Shown piece after piece: positions 1 through 11,804 of a stretch of DNA of 64,000 nucleotides. Source of the DNA: Liolophura sinensis (taxonomy: Eukaryota > Mollusca > Polyplacophora > Chitonida > Chitonidae); assembly GCF_032854445.1 (NCBI RefSeq), contig NC_088305.1, positions 5,645,606 to 5,709,605 of the forward strand, written 5' to 3'. Under the pieces are notes generated by a model. The model saw nothing but the letters and a program-made list of their open reading frames with translations. It ran no database searches and had not been told where the DNA came from. Positions within the stretch are counted from its first letter, which is position 1. Every line of letters begins with the position of its first letter. Position numbers and translations under genes: made by a program.

Positions 1-410
1 TGACAGTTGACCCTGTCTCATTTTGCTGACAGGTGTCCTTCATTTGTTCTTCTGACAGTTGACCCTGGCTTGTTATGCTGACAGCTGATCCCGGATTGCT
101 ATGCTGACAGTTGACCCTGGCTTGTTCTGCTGTCAATTGATCCTGGATTGTTCTGCTGACAGTTGGCCCTGGTTTGTTCTGCTCACAGTTGATCCTGGAT
201 TGCTGTGCTGACAGTTGATCCTGGTTTATTTTACCGACAGTTGATCCTGGATTGCTCTGCCAGTAGTTGATCTTGGTTTGTTCTGCTGACAGTTGACCCT
301 GCATTGATGTGCTGACAGTTTATCTTGATTTGTTTTACTGACACTTGATCCTGGATTGCTCTGCTCACAGTTGATCCTGGTGTGTTCTGCTGAAAATTTC
401 TAGCTTGAGA
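1..410. repeat. 26-bp minisatellite running off the left edge
   Basis: TGCTGACAGTTGATCCTGG-type units start at 1, 27, 53, 79 and 105 and continue with decay to about 410, giving about 16 copies. The open minus-strand frame at 231-545 is a product of this array. Confidence 0.9.
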
Positions 411-1492
411 TTCTAGGTTGATATTCAGAGATTTGATTTTCTGTGTTTCAGGGGAGGTTACCTTGTGAAGCCAGAATTGGTGGAGTTTTGGCAGGGCCAG
501 ACAAACAGAGTGCACGACAGGATTGTGTTCAGGCGACAGAGGCAAGGCGAGGTAATAGATCCTGCAGTAACAAAAACGGGAGAGGACGGCTGGGTATATG
601 AGAGGCTATGTCCCTGAGACATATAAACTCAGACTGATGTATGTGCGAGGCATATAGACTCGTACAGTGTCTCACATATTATATATTACTGCACATGCAT
701 TAAGCAGAATTAAAGATTTGTCATTTATTTTGAGGTGTGGTGGGAACTTGGGACAAAATATTCGCTCTTCTTTGATGTTTGTGAGCCTGGTGAGGAGTAC
801 AGGTTGTATCATGTATATTTGATGTGCTGTGCAAACCTGAAAATAATTTTGAAATTCGTAATAGTAAGTTAAAAGTAACTTTTAAGACTTGTTATTCTCT
901 TAATAAAGACATCAGCATGAGGATCAAAGCTTTTGTAATGTGAAATTTACATGGAGATACCTTGTCTTCATTATTATCATTGAACCCACACACAGCGGAC
1001 TATGACTCTGAAGCTGTATATAGTGTGGAAGTTGTGTGACATGATTAGTAAATTTTCCAGCTACTCACAGTTTGCCTGTCAAAAATGTGTTTACTAAGGT
1101 GCTGGTACATGATGCCAAGGGTTGTATGTGAAGTTTTATCTTATCAAAGCACATAACGTAAAATCTACCTCTTCATATTCAGATTTCAGTTTTTTAAATC
1201 GCACATGGAGTTTTGTGTCTGTCGACTTTTGTTTCTTAGAACAAATACTTGTTACAGTATCTTGTATTTGTTATATCTTTATTTAGGCTAAAGTTTTCAT
1301 TATCCGGAAGGAGTATTATAGAGTACAAGTATATATTATATTTATGTAAATTTGTGAGAATACATAGGTATTATTTTCCTCAGGAATATTAAAATTAAGA
1401 AATGAGGTAGCAAAATACAGCAAAAAATTATTTGACTACACGCAAGATCTTGTGAGTTTCAAATGTATGTTTGTAAACAACCGCTGTGAATG
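411..1492. other. Stretch without recognised features
   Basis: AT-rich single-copy-looking sequence; no convincing exon, RNA gene or repeat seen on either strand. Confidence 0.5.
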
Positions 1493-1765
1493 AATGACTG
1501 AGGGGTTAGAATGCCAGCGCCTCGAAATTACCCAGGAACCTCTCACCAATTCTGTTGTGTGAGTTCAAGTCCAGCCCATGCTGGCTTCCTCTGTGGCGGT
1601 ACAATGGAAAGGTCTGCTAGCAACGTGTGGATGGTCATGGGTTTACCCCAGGGCTTTTCCTGGTTTCCTCCCACCATAATGCTGGCCGCCTTCGCATAAT
1701 TGAAATATTCTTGAGTACGGCGTAAAATACCAATCAAATAAATAAATCAAAATACCAATCATGTA
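1493..1765 (+). mobile_element. SINE family A, near full length
   Basis: The tRNA-like head is degraded but a B-box-like GAGTTCAAGTCC is kept. The conserved body (GTTTCCTCCCACCATAATG) and the 3' end ATTCTTGAGTACGGCG follow, then CAATCAAATAAATAAAT. The terminal 'aataccaatca' is duplicated. Confidence 0.85.
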
Positions 1766-1974
1766 AGGGCTGAAATTAATATATTGCTCTCGCTATTCAT
1801 AAGCCTTTTTTTTTATTAGTAAAATCCAGTTTGTAGAGCATATGTTCTCCCGTGCAGTTATTTTGTGCACATTTCATTACGTATTCATTTTTCAAGGGAG
1901 TACGTTAATCTACTTTTGTACTTCCTATTGTAAGTGTAATTCCGCTTAATTGGCGTGATATTTGAAGTTCAGAG

Positions 1975-2520
1975 CCCAATTGCACAAAGTGATTGTAGCT
2001 ACAATGGATTTTAGACGCTACAGATGAGTTTACAGTTGATTGTGAAAATAATTTACACCGCCTGCACGAAGGAATTGTAAGGCGATTGTAATTTGTTTGA
2101 AGTTACAATCGCTATCGCAGACCAAATTTTACTCGTAGATAAAAGTGGCCTATAACTTTTCTTGCCTTCATTTTCAAAAGACTTCTACATCATAATGATT
2201 CAGCAGCTAGCAACAACAACAACATGTGAAAACATGTTCGTAACATTTTTTTTAAAACAATTACATTTGCACATGTTTGCAAACCGAGTCGAAAAGTATT
2301 AACTAACCGTCTATCTAAGGCAAGTATGCGTGCTTAACATTTATTTCGGGGCTATAGTAAATATTTACAACATGTCGACCTGATTGTATTTTTTGATGGT
2401 AACTTAGGCCTACAATCCCTTCGTGCAAGAGGGTGTCAGTTGTAAGTTATGGCTACGATCGAGATCTTAGTGATATACAATCGTCTTAGGCTTAAGATTC
2501 CTTTGTTCAAGCGTCCCCTG
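1975..2520. mobile_element. Possible degenerate MITE with long inverted ends
   Basis: CACCGCCTGCACGAAGGAAT near 2056 is inverted at about 2408-2432 (CCTTCGTGCAAGAGGGTGT), and further GATTGTA/TACAATC pairs lie outside. No coding content. Confidence 0.35.
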
Positions 2521-2669
2521 CCAAGGGTTGATATTATTCATAATAATATATTTGTTGGATTAGGGAACTTAACATTTATACAAAGCTAATTGTCGCTTAT
2601 AGAATGAAGTCCGTATTAAGGAAATTGGAGCTTACGCGATTCATACCATGTTGGAAGTTTTATCTATTT

Positions 2670-2790
2670 GATTTGGAAGGTCTGCCATCAACCTGCGGAT
2701 GTTCGTGAGTTTCACCCCGGGCTCTGCCTGGTTTCCTTCCACGATGATGCTGGCCATCGTCGAAATATTCATGGGTACAGAAAATAAAAC
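2670..2790 (+). mobile_element. SINE family A, 3' half
   Basis: Body and tail of SINE A (CAACCTGCGGATG to an AATAAAAC tail) without the tRNA-like head; tail-to-tail with the next copy. Confidence 0.75.
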
Positions 2791-2794
2791 AATA

Positions 2795-2912
2795 ATTTCA
2801 GCCGTACTCAAGGATATTTCACTTATACCTATGCGGCCAGCATCGTCGTGGAAGGAAACTGGGCAGAGCTTGGGGGCAACCAACGGCCATCCGCAGGTTG
2901 GTCATTTTACCA
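2795..2912 (-). mobile_element. SINE family A, inverted partner of 2670-2790
   Basis: GCCGTACTCAAGGATATTTC through CGGCCATCCGCAGGTTGG is the reverse complement of the preceding copy, forming an imperfect palindrome of about 240 bp. Confidence 0.75.
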
Positions 2913-3984
2913 ATGACCCAATATTCTAGATTGTATTCATGTAATGCAAAATTTTATGTTGTACAAATGAAATTTGAATAATGATCGGCTTTGTTAACAG
3001 AGACACATGTACATTCATGTGGGCCCACAACGATGTCCAAGATGTTTGTTTAAGAGATTTGCTCAGCATACTGTTAATAAACTGTGGACATAAACATTGA
3101 ATTATTTCCTTCAAATTTTCTGCTCTTCATCTCAGGCTTTTAAATCAGGTTATTGTAGGAATGTTAGGATTCTCCTGTTTCTAGCCAAATCTTAGTGGTT
3201 TTCCTCGGGCACCCTCCACTCATTAAGCTGACTGAAATCATAGAAGTGAGAAATTCTTGAGTTCCTGACTGTTTATGTGATTAAACAGCAACCAAAGAAA
3301 TAAAATGACAGCTAACAATCACAACCAACTTATGTTTTAACTGAGACTTTAAGATAGTAGGTCTACATGTAAAAGTGTTACTGAAGTGGTGGCATGGGGG
3401 TAAATCACGCCTAGGTGCAAAATGTAACGAGTTTCACGCACGTGTTTGCAACTCAGACTTAATTGCAAGCACTTTTGCCAAAAAATTAAGTGCTTTTTTT
3501 TGGAATAAATGAAACCGCGTAAAAGAACATGTGGTGTGACTTCGGAAATTTCCGTCCGCAGGCGACAGTGCAAGAGAAAAATAAATGAACATTAACCCAT
3601 CATACTAGGCCTGGTTTCCGTGATCTGGACATTTGTCTTACGTGCGTTGAATTCGCCTGTAACATCGTACCTTGTTCCTTTTCAGATATGATTGGTATCT
3701 TGGATTCACTTGGGCTCACATTATATCTTGTAGTGTAACATTTGTATGATGTATTCCTAAAAATTGGAAAAAATCAAAAATGTTCTTGTGGAAACATAGG
3801 AGGCGCTGTACGAGGTAGATGACTTTTACATCATTGTTGTAGTGATGACTTGTGCGGTTAAGCTCACTAACATCAAACCATGTCGTTCTTCGAACATGAC
3901 TGAGATGCTACATTGGTTTTGCTTCGATTTCACCTGGTACTTTTCAGTGTTAAAATCACTGCGCTGATATAAAACGATAATATG
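2913..3984. other. Stretch without recognised features
   Basis: AT-rich sequence; the short frames here lack splice context and protein-like composition. Confidence 0.5.
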
Positions 3985-4022
3985 AAAATGTAAAACACCA
4001 ATCAAATAAAAAAAAAAATAAA
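3985..4022 (+). mobile_element. SINE family A, 3' tail remnant
   Basis: GTAAAACACCAATCAAATAA followed by an A-rich tail is the last 30-40 bases of SINE A. Confidence 0.6.
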
Positions 4023-4436
4023 GATAATGCGAGTCTTGCATACCGTGCCCAATGGGAATCATTGATTTATAAACATATGGACATTTCGTATGTGTGTTCA
4101 CGCTGTACGTGGGCTAGGTTTCGATTTTAACAGGGACTGTATCGATCAAACTTCCGGTTTCTATGGCATGCAAATCAATGACGTGATGGCAATGGACACT
4201 CAACTAGAGATTAGGATTTCATATGAATTTGGTAGGTCTACCATGTAGCTTCATATCGAAATGAGATGAACTCCTACTTAAGCATGGCCTTATTCGTCAA
4301 ATTTCAGGTTTCCATGGCAACCAACTGGAAACCGACGGTTTCAGCTGGACCTAAACAGAAGTTAAAGCGTTTCAGGTTACATATTTGGTGTTCTGGTCCA
4401 TACTGAAGTGAAACTGAGTCGATTTCGATTATATTT

Positions 4437-4541
4437 ACAGATTTGCAACCGGTTTCCTCCCACCATAAAGGTGGTTGCCGTCGTATAAGTGAAATATTCT
4501 TGGGTCTGGCGTAAAACACCAGTCAAATAAATAAATAAACA
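4437..4541 (+). mobile_element. SINE family A, 3' fragment
   Basis: GGTTTCCTCCCACCATAAAG to the (AAAT)n tail; head missing. Confidence 0.8.
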
Positions 4542-5227
4542 TTTATTGATTTCATGGCAAACGACTGGAAATTGGAAGTTTCAAGCTAGGACATGATCAC
4601 AGTAGAGAAAGAAATACTAAAACAGTGTAAATCCATAGCAGTGATGACGGTATGATAGTGGGCAAAAGGTCACAATTTACGTAAGTCTTGCATTGTGGCA
4701 GAATTAGGTAAAAGATAGGCCTTTATTAGTTGCGGTTTGATGTAATTCTCAGTTCGAGCAACGCTCCTGTTCACACGCGTATTAAAAATCCCGAGCCTTA
4801 AAAAACTCTTATTCCAGTTACCCCTCTCCGCAAATAGGCCTGTGTATGCAGAGATGTTAATTTATCTTCGGATATTGATTTCATTTTTGGCATGCAGGGT
4901 TGTATATAGGTGAACTACGTTCGATTATATGTCAGCTAATGTTTCGATAAAATTTCTGGTTTCTGTGGTATATGTCTAGAACCGTAAAATCTGAAATACG
5001 TGAACACAACCATACAATTTCCGAGTTTGACATATTCTGACATGACACTAAGCCATCGCTTATGGCCGTGCGACTTGAAAATTCACCGGCAAACACGTAA
5101 CCACTGGAGTTCAAATCCACGTCAGCCGCCTCATTGTTTCGCAAACACAAGCGCTTAAGACCCGACGCAACAGTGAAATTGAGTTCAGTTGGTTTTAAGC
5201 TCTCGTTTATGCCAAGTTTTACTTTTA
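4542..5227. other. Stretch without recognised features
   Basis: The 128-codon minus-strand frame overlapping its end (4932-5318) runs into a D copy and has no splice or homology support. Confidence 0.4.
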
Positions 5228-5530
5228 ACAGTGTTGTTTTAATGTTATTATATGCTAAATGTGGTGAAAACGGAGTAGTTTGAGTATTTCTTGACCAGTG
5301 ACGTCTAATAAATTTCAATTAACACCACTGCAATTTTTTAACCTAATTCTGCTCAAGCCATGGTACTAGGGGGCGTATAATTTTACTACTATTTATACAC
5401 TAACATGAAAAGTTGGAATAAAACCCTGACAAGTAAATTGACAAGGGGCCGTATTTCACAGGTTACGTGTGACCATTTACCACCTTTAACACTGTAGCCG
5501 CTGCCCTGGTTTTACTCTCCATGTAAAGTT
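5228..5530 (-). repeat. Dispersed repeat D, near full length
   Basis: Contains, in order on the plus strand, ACCAGTGACGTCTAATAAAT, TAAGCCATGG-like CAAGCCATGGTACTAGGGGG, GGCCGTATTTCACAGGTTAC and GGTTTTACTCTCCATG, the diagnostic blocks of D read in reverse. Confidence 0.75.
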
Positions 5531-5878
5531 ATATCGCAGCGTAAATTATTATACTCTCGTGTTGTCACGAATTCTGACGAACGTCGACTCCTTCAAAGGT
5601 ACGATGTGTATGCCTACGGCAGGTGGGATATGCTGGGATACGCATGAGTCAGTGTTTGGCAACAAAGGCGGTGTTGTAATTAGCAGAATTCAGAATCTGT
5701 GACGTTGGCAGAAAATCAACTGGAAGTTGTGTTGTAAATCGTAGTTAATTGAAATGGCTCAGGAGAATGTAGTTGCGGTTAATTTATTTGTAGAGGGAGT
5801 GGACATTTGTGTGAAGGCATTGGATCCATTCCAGAATGGACAAGTGAAAAGCAAAAACTTCTGTACAGTAGTTTCGAC

Positions 5879-5938
5879 TTCCAAGTAACAACAAAATTTT
5901 GGAGCGTCTTCCAAGTAACAACAAAATTTTGGAGCGTA
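5879..5938. repeat. 30-bp exact tandem duplication
   Basis: CTTCCAAGTAACAACAAAAT... through TTGGAGCGT occurs twice back to back. Confidence 0.9.
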
Positions 5939-5995
5939 TTCATGTAACAGGCTGTGTTTTGGGTTATTTATTAATTTTTTTACATGGTTTGCATG

Positions 5996-6155
5996 TCATT
6001 GTTCACTAAATGTGATGACAAAACAACATTTTAGTAGCTAATATTTTGTAATTAATATCACTGCTTTTTTTTTCTTTTACGTAATTCTGCTTAAGCCATG
6101 GTGCTTGAGAGCGTATAAATTGCTACTGTTTAAGCATTTACTTGAGAATTTACAT
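5996..6155 (-). repeat. Dispersed repeat D, partial
   Basis: Shows the CTTAAGCCATGGTGCT and TTGCTACTGTTTAAGCATTT blocks only; the D core at the other end is missing. Confidence 0.6.
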
Positions 6156-7027
6156 GATTGTAAGTGAATCCTTACCACAAACTCCATAAATGATATACAC
6201 CAGGTTCAAAATTTTCTTGCAAACACCCTAACGCTGGTTCTTGTATAGCGTACTACTCTGTGTCTTCTCAAATGGCGCCATAGGAAGCGTTCATACAACT
6301 TAATCTGAGCTTATCACTGGGCGCGCTTTTCATACAGCAATACAGAACGTCATTTTTAAAATAAGTTTTATCACTGAAATTTCGTCATGGACTATATATT
6401 GCCGTGACGGAATCACATAATTTTTGCGGCGGAATCACATAATTTTAGTGATGGAATCACCATGGGATTTTCTACGATAAAAACCATACCAACACTCAAT
6501 GGTATTTTTCACACAGGCAAGAAGAGACAAACCCTTGCTTTGTATAAACATTATCTGGAAACTTCCTACGCAGACTTTCTTATAATAATACAGTGTTATT
6601 GTGGTATTTGCAGCCACAAACATTATAGGGTTACTCTGGAAATTCTCTTGGAATTCTCTGACAGCAGTTCTAATGTGGCCGGCTAACCCAGACACAGATC
6701 GTCGAGCTGGTCTTCCAGTCACGGTAGGCACATACATTGTGGTAATTGAACTCACAACAACAGACCGTTTATTTGGACTGCACGAAAGATATCACATCAC
6801 TCTGCTTTTCCTTTTGTGAAAGCCGCCAATAACCCACATGGTGGTGTGGCTGGTGTGTTTGGTTGCTTCTCCGATGACGTTTTCTCGCCATTTTCTTGTA
6901 CTAGGTTTAGTTCTCGTTCGCAGAGTGTAATTGGTGAGAGTTGTAATTTTCTATTCTGCTTTCTAAGACGATCAACAGCTCTATCTTTTCGGTCTTCTCC
7001 GTTCCTATTGCCTTTCTGTGTCTGAAC
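6156..7027. other. Stretch with overlapping frames but no supported gene
   Basis: Frames of 69-106 codons overlap on both strands (6435-7069). None has a splice site, family motif or codon pattern that favours it. Confidence 0.4.
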
Positions 7028-7115
7028 TAGGGTAGCGACGACAGTGTGATAGCTGGCAAATGGCCACACGTAACCGGTGAAATACGACCTCTTGTCAGTT
7101 TACTTCAATCAGGTA
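7028..7115 (+). repeat. Dispersed repeat D, core fragment
   Basis: AGCGACGACAGTGTGATAGC followed by the GTCACACGTAACCGGTG-like and CTCTTGTCAGTTTAC blocks. Confidence 0.75.
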
Positions 7116-7269
7116 AAACACACAACAAATTGTTATTCTATCCACTAATGATCGATTAATAGTGTTACCTCTTTATTTTTTTTTTCAACATGTTGCTGTA
7201 AAGTGATATTCTATGAATAATTTTAATCATTATTAAATTTAGTTTACACTTTGTTTCTGTTAAAACAAG

Positions 7270-7350
7270 AGCTATTGGCAATTACCCTTGCGATTATTGA
7301 CCTTGAACGTCCTTATTGATTGACGGCTGGTATACGAATTTCTGTTTCGA
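7270..7350 (-). repeat. Dispersed repeat E, 5' end
   Basis: GCGATTATTGACCTTGAACG, GACGGCTGGTATACGAAT and TTTCGACGCATA, the end block of E in reverse. Confidence 0.75.
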
Positions 7351-7920
7351 CGCATAGGTTGTGCAGCAAGAATCCCTTGGTTGTGACGGAAACACATTGC
7401 GTTTGTGAATCCACCACAATTTTCGGTGATTCTATAACGCAAAATATCCGACAAGAACATTTTTTGATCTCCAAATTACGCAAAAATACAAATATCTTAA
7501 ATCTGAACACCTTACAAACAACGATGTTTACACAGTTTCCCGTCAACAAAATCTGAAAATAAACACTTTTTGGTGACGTAATCACCAAAGTAGCAAAATG
7601 GCTGTGGAAATAAAGCATTTGCATAATAATGCCCAAATTTCGTTTTCTTTTATAAAATAGCAAAACATAATTATGTATTCATGGAATATACAAACACTTA
7701 TTTAAAAAAACCGCACCAACACACATTCCAGTACTCGTGAATGGCCAGAAATTGCCGCTTCACAGTGGGAGTATCGCGTAATAAATAATGAATATTCATG
7801 TCTATATTCAATTTCAAATCAGCATGCAAATTCCTTTTTAATACCACATGTCAAGGGATATTAACATTTAAGTTTGAGTGTCCTATTTTGCGTGGAATTC
7901 GTGACTAATATGTAATTAAA
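7351..7920. other. Stretch without recognised features
   Basis: Overlapping frames on both strands (7313-7663) are mutually exclusive and unsupported. Confidence 0.4.
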
Positions 7921-8020
7921 AGACGTAAAACTAGAGCAGCGACGACAGTGTGATAACTGGCAAATGCTCACATGTGACCACTGAAATACGTTCTCTTGTC
8001 AATTTAGCGTTAGGGGACGT
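7921..8020 (+). repeat. Dispersed repeat D, core fragment
   Basis: AGACGTAAAACTAGAGCAGC, GACGACAGTGTGATAACTGG and CTCTTGTCAATTTAG. Confidence 0.75.
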
Positions 8021-8709
8021 ATTCTGAGAAGGAAAAACCATATGATTGAGACGTGTCTACTATCAAGGTCAAAACATTGCCCAATTTGTAGTAACAGTGT
8101 GACGTGTCTAACTCTGACTACCGTATTTTGGTCATCAACATTGTCGTGTAAGTAGAGTAAGTTTTCCATGCCAGTTAAACTGTGCAGCGCCCAGGCATGA
8201 AACCGTGTATTGTTTTGCTACGGTGACATGTGTAATCTATGGAAACCGGGTGAGGTCATGCGCGGTTTTCCACATATTTGCCCCTTGTCAGGAACTTGTA
8301 GAGATACATATATTATTTTGAAAAAAACTGCTTGCTTTAGTCAAAATTCAGTCGAGATGAGGACGACAATGAGACAATTTGACGACATCCAAACAATATG
8401 CAGTCATGTATTCAGGAGTATTGTTACATCTTGAATCTGGGTCTAAATCTCGCGTTGCAGTCGACTGAATCGTAGTGCATTGATTTTCAACTTCCGAATT
8501 TGGCCAGAATGTCGTCTATATTCCTAATCTCCGGGAAATAACTGATTTGATTCTCAAAATTTAACTAGCAAATGAACTCGGGGAGAGCGTGATCTCTCTT
8601 ACGCGTTACCAGCTTTATGTATGATACATTGTTTCCTGCATATTCCTTTAGGATGTGCTGTTTTGCTTTTTTTGGAAGTGTGAGTTACGATTGTCGACTT
8701 TGGACGGTC

Positions 8710-8977
8710 CTGGGGCCTCCGTGGCTCAGCTGGTTAGCGCGCTAGCGCAGCATAATGACCCAGGAGTCTCTCACCAATGCGGTCGCTGTGAGTTCAAGTC
8801 CAGCTCATGCTGGCTTCCTCTCCAGCTGTACGTAGGAAGGTCATCAGCAACCTGCGGATGGTCGTGGGTTTCCCCCGGGCTGTGCCCGGTTTCCTCCCAC
8901 CATAATGCTGGCCGCCGTCGTATAAGTGAAATATTCTTGAGTACGGCGTAAAACACCAATCAAAAAAATAAATAAAA
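8710..8977 (+). mobile_element. SINE family A, full-length reference copy
   Basis: The best-preserved copy. The tRNA-like head has an A-box-like GTGGCTCAGCTGGTTAGCGC and a B-box-like GAGTTCAAGTCC, then the conserved body (GTTTCCTCCCACCATAATG, GCCGCCGTCGTATAAGTG), GAGTACGGCGTAAAACACC and the tail CAATCAAAAAAATAAATAAA. Length is about 268 bp. Pol III transcription of the head is inferred from the boxes. Confidence 0.92.
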
Positions 8978-10067
8978 TTGGACGGCCCTTGGGATGGTTA
9001 ACGGGTAGCAAACACTGAACGTGGACGCTTACATACAGTCGTACAACTTGGCAACAACAGGAGATTACAGGACCTCTGGCGAGATTCAGGCGTCATTCTG
9101 GGACTTGGTCTAACAGGGAACCAGAAAGCAAGGTTCGAGCAAAAGTGTAAGATTCAGTCAATAACGAGAGATTCAGACACAGTGCGAGATTTACACGAGA
9201 TCTTTGACTGAATATCGTTATCATCGTGTTGGGATCTTGTCAGTTGTCTTAATCTCAACCAGGACATAATTTCGACTATGAAAGTCTCGCAGTGTCGATC
9301 GAATATCGCTGTGAGTGGTTTGGTGTAAGTACGTGGAAGAGAACGTGGCCGTAACCGCCTTCCATAGTCACGGGTTAACCTCACCACCTCTGCCTGCAGA
9401 TTTCTGACAAGCTTTTGTTGAAAGGGTCATGACCTAGATAAGTGGCGACCTCGGCCGGCATGTCAGAAAACAGCTGATGGAAACGAGGCCGGCTTTTTTT
9501 TTTTTTTAACCAGCGACAGACTGGCAGTGACAAATTCGATGTTCATACGAGCCTGGCAGGAGAAAAAACAGAACATGAACAATTCTCGCTAGACTCGACT
9601 GATCCAATTATTATTAAAACAGGCAAGTGACACTTGACTAATTTTTAACGGCCCTAAACGAGAGCTGGTTGGCGTCCGGCAGCCAGCTGTATAGCTTGAA
9701 TCCCAGGCCTTTGTCTGCATCTGGAACATCCAGGTTAGCTAAGCTTTCCAAGATTTCAAAATATTGTGCACTATTCACACCTGATTCTATAAATCATTTT
9801 AAGACACGATTAAAATATAGGAGCGAAATAACAATACTTTGTTGTAACTGGGTTATAACAGTATATATACGAATGGCCAGATGCCAATTTCGAAAGAAAA
9901 AACAGGCGAAGTTTAGATTCAGTGTTACGGGCTTTAAAGATATGGCAAGCTATCTAAAAATTAAACATTCTCGTCGGTGGAAAGCTTTTCTGTATACTGT
10001 TCGTGTTCAGTTATATTTGATATTTATATACAACGTATGTTAGGTTTACATCCAGCTTGCGCAATAG
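8978..10067. other. Stretch without recognised features
   Basis: Includes a T10+ run at 9486-9497 and a 124-codon plus-strand frame (9669-10043) with no family match or splice context. Confidence 0.45.
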
Positions 10068-10142
10068 GAAAGCGTACCCTATTGGTTACAGTTACGAAAG
10101 CGTACCCTATTGGTTACAGTTACGAAAGCGTACCCTATTGGT
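10068..10142. repeat. 28-bp tandem array, 2.7 copies
   Basis: GAAAGCGTACCCTATTGGTT plus eight bases repeated almost exactly at 10068, 10096 and 10124. Confidence 0.9.
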
Positions 10143-10502
10143 GAGCGTTATCACCATTTTCCTAAAAATATAATCTCAAAACGAAAAGTAAAGCAAAAAT
10201 ATTCTTTTCTTCAAAAGTTTTCAGGTTTTTTAAAAATATTGTCAGATGGAAGAAAATTAGTTTAAAATTGCTGAGATCTTTCGGATACTCCAAAGTTTTA
10301 GATTTATTTACAAATATCAAATTCTTTGAGGGTTTTAAAATTCCACAATAGTTTAGTATCGTATTTTTCACAAGAATTAGGACTGGGGTTTGCAAAGATT
10401 GGATATAGCAGAAATGGGCATGACTAGCATTTAGTGTTATTTTCATGTAGCTGTAAGTATTATACATCATTCTGTATTTTTAAAGAGGTTTCCTTTCTTT
10501 AG

Positions 10503-10628
10503 GCGTTGGTTCGTATACCAAACGTCAACCATAATTGACGTTCCGGGACAGTAATGGCCAGAGCAATTTCCAAAACAACGCAAAACAAAAACTGCCAAAA
10601 AACTAAGAAAGTATATAAAGTAATAAAT
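10503..10628 (+). repeat. Dispersed repeat E, 5' half
   Basis: TTCGTATACCAAACGTCAAC, GACGTTCCGGGACAGTAATG and AACTAAGAAAGTATATAAAG in E order. Confidence 0.7.
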
Positions 10629-10916
10629 TGAAACTGAGATACATATTTTATTATCAACAACTTATGTGGATGCATTAGCATGGTACACGATATGAATACA
10701 GATTTCTCTCATTCACCTAGAACGTTCCTTGCGTCTTTCCAAAATAATTGAAAACTGCCTGACTGCTTTTTTTTGCATGATCCCGCCCTGATTTTATACT
10801 TAATATGCTTTCTTTGTTCTTAGATGGCTTGTGTTAAACGTAGTTTTGGAAACAAGCCTCGCGATTATTGACCTGGAACGTCCATACTTGTTTGATGGCT
10901 GATATGTGAATGTCCA
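10629..10916 (-). repeat. Dispersed repeat E, inverted next to the previous copy
   Basis: CTGAGATACATATTTTATTA, CCTTGCGTCTTTCC, TTGTTCTTAGATGGCTTGTG and GCGATTATTGACCTGGAACG are E blocks in reverse order. With 10503-10628 it makes a head-to-head pair. Confidence 0.75.
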
Positions 10917-11032
10917 CTGATGAACGCTGGTATGCGAATATTCATTGACGAACGCTGGTATACAAAAGTCCATTGACGAACGCTGGTATGCGAATATCCA
11001 TTGACGAACGCTGGTATACGAATGACGAATTC
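10917..11032. repeat. 28-bp tandem array made from the end of repeat E
   Basis: GAACGCTGGTATGCGAATA units start at 10922, 10950, 10978 and 11006, a constant 28-bp period. The unit matches the TTGACGGCTGGTATACGAAT end block of E and directly continues the E copy at 10629-10916. Confidence 0.85.
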
Positions 11033-11419
11033 AAGCTAAGAGGAGTGTTGAAGAGAGGAGGCCAGAAAAACGCCTATGAAATCGAACTAATGTTCTGTTG
11101 GCGCGTAAATTTAGCCTGTATCCAAATCGTGTACCATCATGATTCAAGGATCTAGGTTGTCGTTAACTGAAAATACACATCCAACGTGGCAAGTTAATTC
11201 AACAGGATGTATACCCTGCCTCTAGTACTATCTTCAGCTGAATTATAGACAAAGTGAAGTACCAGAGAGCCACAGAATCTGGACACTCCGGCCATTTTAA
11301 TTTACACCATTTTTATACTCATTGCACGGTATATAAACTGTGATGTTTGATGAAAAAACTGTGCAGTAAAGCCGATCCAATCAAGTGGACAACTCATGAA
11401 CTAGACTACGAACGCTTGG

Positions 11420-11490
11420 CTGCTTTGTCGGATTGTATTTCTGACCTGTGACGTCACGTGTTCGAATCCAGCTGTCGCTGTTTCCGCTTC
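11420..11490 (+). mobile_element. Possible tRNA-like SINE head
   Basis: GTTCGAATCC (11459-11468) is a good Pol III B-box, preceded by CTGACCTGTGACGTCACGTG as in a tRNA T-arm context. The A-box side is unclear and no known tail follows. Confidence 0.25.
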
Positions 11491-11804
11491 TGCTTTAAAA
11501 TGCCGCTTCAGTCCTCAGATAAACCAGGCGAAAATAGGAAAATGATATGAGGGATACCACATTGAACAGAGCTATCAGCACCGTTCAAAAACATTTACGA
11601 TGAATAACACTATTTAACCTCAATTACTGAAGAGTACTCAAAAACAAAATCTTGGACAGTTTCCGTAAAATTCGAGATAATATTCTTTATGTGACGATGA
11701 GTCAGGTAGATATGTGACGTCGATTAAGGTAATTATGCTGGAATGACGTCATGCGCGTTTCAAAGTCCGACGTCATCCCTATACGTCAGCGATGGGTGAC
11801 GTCA
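11449..11804. promoter_or_regulatory. Cluster of CRE-like TGACGTCA palindromes
   Basis: Perfect TGACGTCA occurs at 11449-11456, 11744-11751 and 11797-11804. Near-matches lie at 11715 (TGACGTCG) and 11768 (CGACGTCA). CACGTG overlaps the first. CREB/ATF binding is inferred from the consensus; no gene is attached. Confidence 0.35.

Noticed and set aside
6435-7069. Cluster of overlapping frames on both strands
   Set aside because: Mutually exclusive frames without domain or splice support; right end overlaps a D copy.
8715-8800. tRNA gene at the SINE A head
   Set aside because: A- and B-box motifs are present but there is no cloverleaf with a proper acceptor stem, and the same head recurs in dispersed SINE copies.
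9669-10043. 124-codon plus-strand frame
   Set aside because: No motif, no splice context, AT-driven composition; length is not unusual for chance in 64 kb.
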